Source: Eggerthellaceae bacterium
GTDB lineage: Bacteria > Actinomycetota > Coriobacteriia > Coriobacteriales > Eggerthellaceae
DNA: 9,954 nucleotides
Direction: 5' to 3'
Assembly (NCBI GenBank): GCA_017533165.1
Contig: JAFXIM010000278.1
Span: 1 to 9,954, forward strand
The translations under genes and the position numbers were made by a program. Within the stretch, counting starts at the first letter, position 1. Every line of letters begins with the position of its first letter. The notes beneath the pieces were generated by a model. That model was not told the DNA's origin. It saw only the letters and a program-made list of their open reading frames with translations, and did no database searches. Of this stretch, positions 6,809 to 9,954 are shown one piece after another.

Positions 6809-6865
6809 CCCCACAGCAGTAGCGTTCCCCCAGGGAAGGCTGCACCCAAGGGCGGCGAAGACAGC

Positions 6866-6910
6866 AAAAAGCCCCGGGGCCTCGCCTTATGATCGGCAAG
6901 ACACCGGGGC
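6866..6910 (-). terminator. Rho-independent terminator of the gatCAB operon
   Basis: Read on the minus strand, GCCCCGG (6910-6904) pairs with CCGGGGC (6877-6871) and the stem continues inward through CTTGCC/GGCGAG. This makes about 16 bp with one mismatch and a few G-U pairs, around an 8-nt loop (GATCATAA). TTTTT follows at once (6870-6866). It starts 30 nt past the gatB stop codon. Confidence 0.9.
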
Positions 6911-6940
6911 ATTTGCATTTAAAAGCGTAAACCCGTAAGC

Positions 6941-8374
6941 CTAACCCTCCATGATGCAGGAGATGAGCATCTCGCGCAGCTGCTGCGGGGCGCAGTTGCC
7001 CTTGAGCTCCTTCATGCACTTGCCGAAGAGCGGGTTGATCGCCTTCTCGTTGCCGCCACGGTAGTCATTGGCATCCTTCTCGTTGGCCGCAACGATGGCG
7101 CGAATGACATCCATTACCGCATCGGTGTCGTTGGAAATGATCATGTCGTTGGCCTCGGCATACGCCTTCGGATCAACGTCGTCGGCAAACATGGCCTCCA
7201 GAATGATCTTGGCGTTGGCGTTGCTCACCACGCCATCACCCACCAGCTTCACCAGCTCGCCCAGGCGCGTGCCGCTCAAGCTGAGGTCATCCATGGTCTG
7301 GCCGTTCTTCTTCAGCACGGCCAGGCAGTTGGTGGCAATCCAGTTTGCGCACTCCTTGGCAAGGCCGCTCACAGCGAAGGCCTCATCGAAGCAGTCGCAC
7401 AGCACGCGGCTCGTGACGAGCAAATCAGCGTCGTATTCGGTAAGACCCTGGTCCATAAGCGATGCCTTCTTCACCTCGGGGAAGGGCGGCAGCGAAGCCT
7501 TGATGCTGTCGTACCATTCATCGTCGATCACGATGGGCATCACGTTGGGATCGGGGAAGTAGCGGTAATCGCCCGCGGTTTCCTTGTTGCGCATGGCGAA
7601 GGACATGCCCTTCTCGTCATCCCAGCGGCGGGTTTCCTGAACCAGCTCCTCGGTACCGTTCTCCAAAGCGTCGATATGACGATCTACCTCGTAGGCAATG
7701 GCGCGACGGATGGCGGAGATGGAGTTCATGTTCTTCATCTCGGTGCGCACGCCGAGCACGTCGGAGCCCTCCGGACGAATGGACAGGTTGACGTCACAGC
7801 GCATGGTGCCAAGCTCCATGCGGCACTCGCTTACCTTCGCAAAACGCAAAAGGGAGCGCAGGCGCTCGAGGTAAGCAACCACCTCGTCAGCGCTCGAGAG
7901 GTCGGGCTGGCTCACGATCTCGATCAAGGGGACGCTCGTACGGTTGAAATCGACGAGCGTGGTGTTGGAAAACGTATCATGCACCAGCTTGCCGGCGTCT
8001 TCCTCCATGTGGATCTGCTTGATGCGGATGTCCTTCGGACCGGCTTCGGTCTCGATACGCACGGTACCGTTCACGGCAACCGGGGAGAACCACTGCGTGG
8101 TCTGGTAGGAGCACGGCAGATCGGGATAGTAATAGCTCTTCTTGTCGAAGGTGGTGATGCGGTTGATGTGGCAGTTGAGCATCATGCCCGCAGTCATGCC
8201 CAGGTTGACAGCCTGCTTATTGGTAACGGGAAGCATGCCCGGCATACCACAGCATGCGGGGCACACGTGGCTGTTCTGCTCATCGAGCGAGCGATTTGCG
8301 CACGAGCAGAAGATCTTGGAATCCGTGGCAAGCTCAACGTGAACTTCCAGGCCAATGACGGTTTCGTAGCGCAT
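6941..8374 (-). CDS. gatB: Asp/Glu-tRNA amidotransferase subunit B
   Basis: This is a 477-aa cytoplasmic subunit of GatCAB that binds the mischarged Glu-tRNA(Gln) or Asp-tRNA(Asn), activates the side-chain carboxylate with ATP and transfers ammonia to it. Features seen: 'IGLEVHVEL' (7-15, family Mg-binding Glu10/His12), zinc-type Cys23/Cys25 ('FCSC') and Cys38/Cys41 ('CPAC'), 'YYYPDLP' (81-87), 'HMEEDAGKLVH' (122-132), 'VDFNRTSVPLIEIVSQPD' (141-158), 'MRCDVNLS' (191-198), 'EMKNMNS' (212-218), 'QETRRWD' and 'DYRYFPDP'. A C-terminal helical tRNA-binding tail ends 'MKELKGNCAPQQL'. Length is normal for GatB. Mild departures: 'PCSYQTTQ' where most have 'PKxYQISQ', and 'LFGK' instead of 'LVGQ' in the tail. 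The start at 8374 overlaps the gatA stop by one base (TAATG) with AGGAGGT 6 nt upstream, so translation is probably coupled to gatA. A longer frame to 8509 lies inside gatA and is not used. Confidence 0.95.
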   Translation of the reverse strand: MRYETVIGLEVHVELATDSKIFCSCANRSLDEQNSHVCPACCGMPGMLPVTNKQAVNLGMTAGMMLNCHINRITTFDKKSYYYPDLPCSYQTTQWFSPVAVNGTVRIETEAGPKDIRIKQIHMEEDAGKLVHDTFSNTTLVDFNRTSVPLIEIVSQPDLSSADEVVAYLERLRSLLRFAKVSECRMELGTMRCDVNLSIRPEGSDVLGVRTEMKNMNSISAIRRAIAYEVDRHIDALENGTEELVQETRRWDDEKGMSFAMRNKETAGDYRYFPDPNVMPIVIDDEWYDSIKASLPPFPEVKKASLMDQGLTEYDADLLVTSRVLCDCFDEAFAVSGLAKECANWIATNCLAVLKKNGQTMDDLSLSGTRLGELVKLVGDGVVSNANAKIILEAMFADDVDPKAYAEANDMIISNDTDAVMDVIRAIVAANEKDANDYRGGNEKAINPLFGKCMKELKGNCAPQQLREMLISCIMEG

Positions 8375-9582
8375 TAGCGCACCTCCTCGGCAGATTCGAA
8401 CTGCGCGGCCAGAGCCAAGAGCGCAGCGTCGGAGAACGCGGGACCGATCAGCTGCACGCCGCCGACGACCACAGAGGGCATACCGGAAATGGAAGCGACC
8501 GCGGTGCAAGCGTTGTCCTTGAAGCAGAGGAACTTGTCGGCTTCGACGTCAGCCAGCGTGTAAGCAGACTTGCTGCAGGCGGGAAGCAGCACGGCATCGT
8601 ATTCCGAGAAGAGGCGGGCAAGCTCTTCCACCACCACGCGGCGGATGCGCAGGGACTTGTCGTACCTCTTTTCGTAGTTTTCCTCGGAAAGCATCTCGGA
8701 TCCGTAGAGGATAGTCGCTTTGAGCAGCTCACCGAAAGCTTCGGTGCGGCTGTTGGTGTAAAGCTCGTCGATGGTTTCGTACTGAGCGGAACGGTAACCG
8801 TACTTCACACCGTCGAAACGAGAGACGTTGTTGCACAGCTCAGCGGACATGAGCACGTTCCAGGCAGGACGTGCTGCCGCCAGAATGGCGTCGTCGATTT
8901 CCACAACCGCAAAGCCAGCGCCCTCTGCAAAGGACGCGAAATCGGCGATAGCCGCCTTCGTAACGTCATCCGCGACGTCAACGAAGCCCTTCGCCAAGGC
9001 GATCTTCTTCTTGGACATCTCGGCCGCAGCCCTCACCTGAGCGCAGCTCTTTTCGGGAAGGCTGGTGCCGTCCTTGTCGTCGTGACCGGCGATAGCGGAA
9101 AGCACGGCCTGGGCTTCAGTTGCAGTATTGGAGGTGACGCACACAGCCTCACCGGAGCAAGCGATGGCGATGGTGCCGAAACGCGAAACGGTACCGTAGG
9201 TGGGCTTTACGCACACCTGGTCGGCAAGAGCTGCGGCGCGACGCTGGGTGCCGTTGACGTCAAGGCCGACGACAGCCTCGACTTCGCCATCGGCCAAAAG
9301 CAGCGACGCAGCGGCCTCGAGCTCGCCCTGCTCGTTTTCGCAAGCACCGAAGTAAGAGGTCTCGCCAAGCAGGTCAAAGCCAAACTCGCCGATATTTGCC
9401 TTACCAGCGATTTCATAGCCCGCGGCTTCAAGCTTGCCGACAACCGTGGCGTCAAAAAGGCTCATGTAGCCATCGAGCATTTTAGAGCCACCCGTGGTGG
9501 GCAGCGCGGTGGTCAGGATGAGGTCTTCCAGGGCAACCGACTTGCCTGCGGTTTCCTTGGCGTGATTGATGAGAAGCGTCAT
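8374..9582 (-). CDS. gatA: GatA-like amidotransferase subunit A lacking the amidase catalytic triad
   Basis: Position between gatC and gatB, and family motifs, identify GatA: 'SKMLDGYMSLFDATVVGKL' (33-51), 'GKANIGEF' (60-67), 'VKPTYGTVSRFG' (125-136), 'AIAGHDDKDGTS' (163-174), then later 'SRFDGVKYGYRS', 'SRTEAFG' and 'SGMPSVVVGG'. GatA normally releases ammonia from glutamine with an amidase-signature Ser-cisSer-Lys triad. Here the Lys motif 'IKDN' reads LEDL (Glu19), the GGSSGGS loop reads GELEAAA (86-92), and the nucleophile segment 'GSDTGGSIRQPAA' reads 'GLDVNGTQRRAAA' with Thr112. The glutamine-contacting Arg and Asp of the C-terminal half also appear changed ('KATIL', 'FKDNACT'). About 60 N-terminal residues are missing (402 versus ~485 aa). 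The frame is continuous and no other frame encodes the missing motifs. The start is 17 nt after gatC, with GGGGG 7 nt before it. I infer a structural, non-glutaminase GatA. Confidence 0.88.
   Translation of the reverse strand: MTLLINHAKETAGKSVALEDLILTTALPTTGGSKMLDGYMSLFDATVVGKLEAAGYEIAGKANIGEFGFDLLGETSYFGACENEQGELEAAASLLLADGEVEAVVGLDVNGTQRRAAALADQVCVKPTYGTVSRFGTIAIACSGEAVCVTSNTATEAQAVLSAIAGHDDKDGTSLPEKSCAQVRAAAEMSKKKIALAKGFVDVADDVTKAAIADFASFAEGAGFAVVEIDDAILAAARPAWNVLMSAELCNNVSRFDGVKYGYRSAQYETIDELYTNSRTEAFGELLKATILYGSEMLSEENYEKRYDKSLRIRRVVVEELARLFSEYDAVLLPACSKSAYTLADVEADKFLCFKDNACTAVASISGMPSVVVGGVQLIGPAFSDAALLALAAQFESAEEVR
8381..8387 (-). promoter_or_regulatory. gatB ribosome binding site inside the end of gatA
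   Basis: AGGAGGT on the minus strand lies 6 nt before the gatB ATG and within the last gatA codons. With the TAATG stop/start overlap it fixes the gatB start and suggests translational coupling. Confidence 0.8.
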
Positions 9583-9599
9583 GTTCGATCCCCCTTCGC

Positions 9600-9881
9600 C
9601 TAGTCAACCGTACGCGGAACTTGCCAGTAGCCATCGTCGGCCTGCGGGGCGCCGGCCTGCAGGTCCTCGCGAGAGAACGGCTGGCTGGCGATGTCCTCGC
9701 GCAGCACGTTCTCGAGTGGCAGCACGTGAACCATGCGCTCGACGTTTTCGGTGTCGATGGCGTTAAGCTCGGCCAGCTCGGCAACGCGCTCGTCGTAGAA
9801 CGCCAGCCACTCGGCCTCCTGCTCCTCGGTCAGGCGGAGCTGGTTGAGCTTCTCCAGCCTGGTGAGAACTTTGATATCCAT
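9600..9881 (-). CDS. gatC: Asp/Glu-tRNA amidotransferase subunit C
   Basis: This is a 93-aa subunit that wraps around and stabilises the GatA-GatB interface. It has the family layout: an N-terminal helical part (about 1-40, 'RLEKLNQLRLTEEQEAEWLAF'-type), the central signature 'HVLPLENVLREDIA' (52-65; family 'pt.hvl.l.nvlReD'), and a C-terminal 'DGYWQVPRTVD' (83-93; family 'dg.f.VP.i'). Length is normal. The start at 9881 has GAAGGG (9889-9894) 7 nt upstream. It is the first gene of gatC-gatA-gatB and ends in TAG 17 nt before gatA. The GatC segment that contacts GatA is kept, which argues that the altered GatA still forms the complex. Confidence 0.93.
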   Translation of the reverse strand: MDIKVLTRLEKLNQLRLTEEQEAEWLAFYDERVAELAELNAIDTENVERMVHVLPLENVLREDIASQPFSREDLQAGAPQADDGYWQVPRTVD

Positions 9882-9954
9882 AGGTATTCCCTTCTATATA
9901 TCTTGAGGCCCTTTAAGACCACAAGCCAAAAGGTGTTTTAACCTTCGTAATATA
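9882..9954 (-). other. Region upstream of gatC, cut by the window edge
   Basis: This AT-richer stretch precedes gatC. It contains the gatC ribosome binding site (GAAGGG, 9889-9894) and a small 5-bp inverted repeat (AAGGT 9930-9934 / ACCTT 9941-9945). TTGTGG (9919-9924) and TATATA (9895-9900) lie 18 bp apart on the minus strand but would start the RNA inside the ribosome binding site. The operon promoter is probably further upstream or is TATATT at the very edge (9949-9954). Confidence 0.35.

Noticed and set aside
6760..6918. N-terminal extension of the MFS protein to 6918
   Set aside because: It would cross the gatB terminator and adds non-membrane Pro/Gly/Arg-rich sequence; the ribosome binding site points to 6759.
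7676..8377. 233-aa plus-strand frame opposite gatB
   Set aside because: His/Gly/Val-rich shadow with no recognisable motif; gatB on the other strand is certain.
8375..8509. N-terminal extension of GatB to 8509
   Set aside because: It lies inside gatA, is Arg-rich, and GatB proteins begin at the 'YETVIGLEVH' motif just after 8374.
9207..9455. Frameshift or assembly error as the cause of the missing GatA motifs
   Set aside because: Family motifs on both sides are in the same frame, and the alternative minus-strand frame here does not encode GGSSGGS or GSDTGGS. A real substitution is more likely.
9895..9924. TTGTGG-18 bp-TATATA as the gatC promoter
   Set aside because: Transcription would begin at about 9888, inside or past the ribosome binding site, leaving almost no leader.

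Overview
The window is about 58-60% GC by eye, densely coded and has no mobile elements. Gene content and sequence style fit an anaerobic actinobacterium of the class Coriobacteriia (Eggerthellaceae-like). The pointers are a short clostridial-type deformylase, a ferredoxin-tailed aldo/keto reductase, a stand-alone MFS carrier, a solute-binding/5'-nucleotidase-C fusion beside a hybrid kinase, and a gatC-gatA-gatB operon. This placement is inferred from gene style, not from a database match.

Left part, plus strand (1-3640): the 3' part of a secreted binding protein (solute-binding C-terminal lobe joined to a 5'-nucleotidase C-terminal domain). A 156-bp spacer of short imperfect repeats follows, then a membrane hybrid histidine kinase (extracytoplasmic sensor, PAS, HisKA, HATPase, receiver). 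Together these look like a LuxP/LuxQ- or TorT/TorS-like sensing pair with the output protein encoded elsewhere.

Middle, plus strand (3641-5475): a short peptide-deformylase homologue with its own -10 box and a hairpin at the predicted 5' end of its mRNA, but with Ala in place of the catalytic Glu (HAIDH instead of HExDH). After a 137-bp spacer with a perfect 11-bp inverted repeat comes an aldo/keto reductase carrying two [4Fe-4S] motifs. It ends 21 bp from the stop codon of a convergent MFS transporter.

Right part, minus strand (5497-9881): the MFS gene, preceded by a strong rho-independent terminator that closes the gatC-gatA-gatB operon. GatC and GatB look functional. GatA is short (402 aa) and has lost all three residues of the amidase Ser-cisSer-Lys triad (Lys to Glu, the Gly/Ser loop replaced, nucleophile Ser to Thr), although the rest of the fold and the reading frame are intact.

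The main discovery candidate is this glutaminase-dead GatA kept in a tightly coupled operon with apparently intact GatB and GatC. It implies free ammonia, a different nitrogen donor, or a second GatA. A second translation-related enzyme in the window, the deformylase homologue, also lacks its catalytic residue. The third item of interest is the binding protein/hybrid kinase pair.
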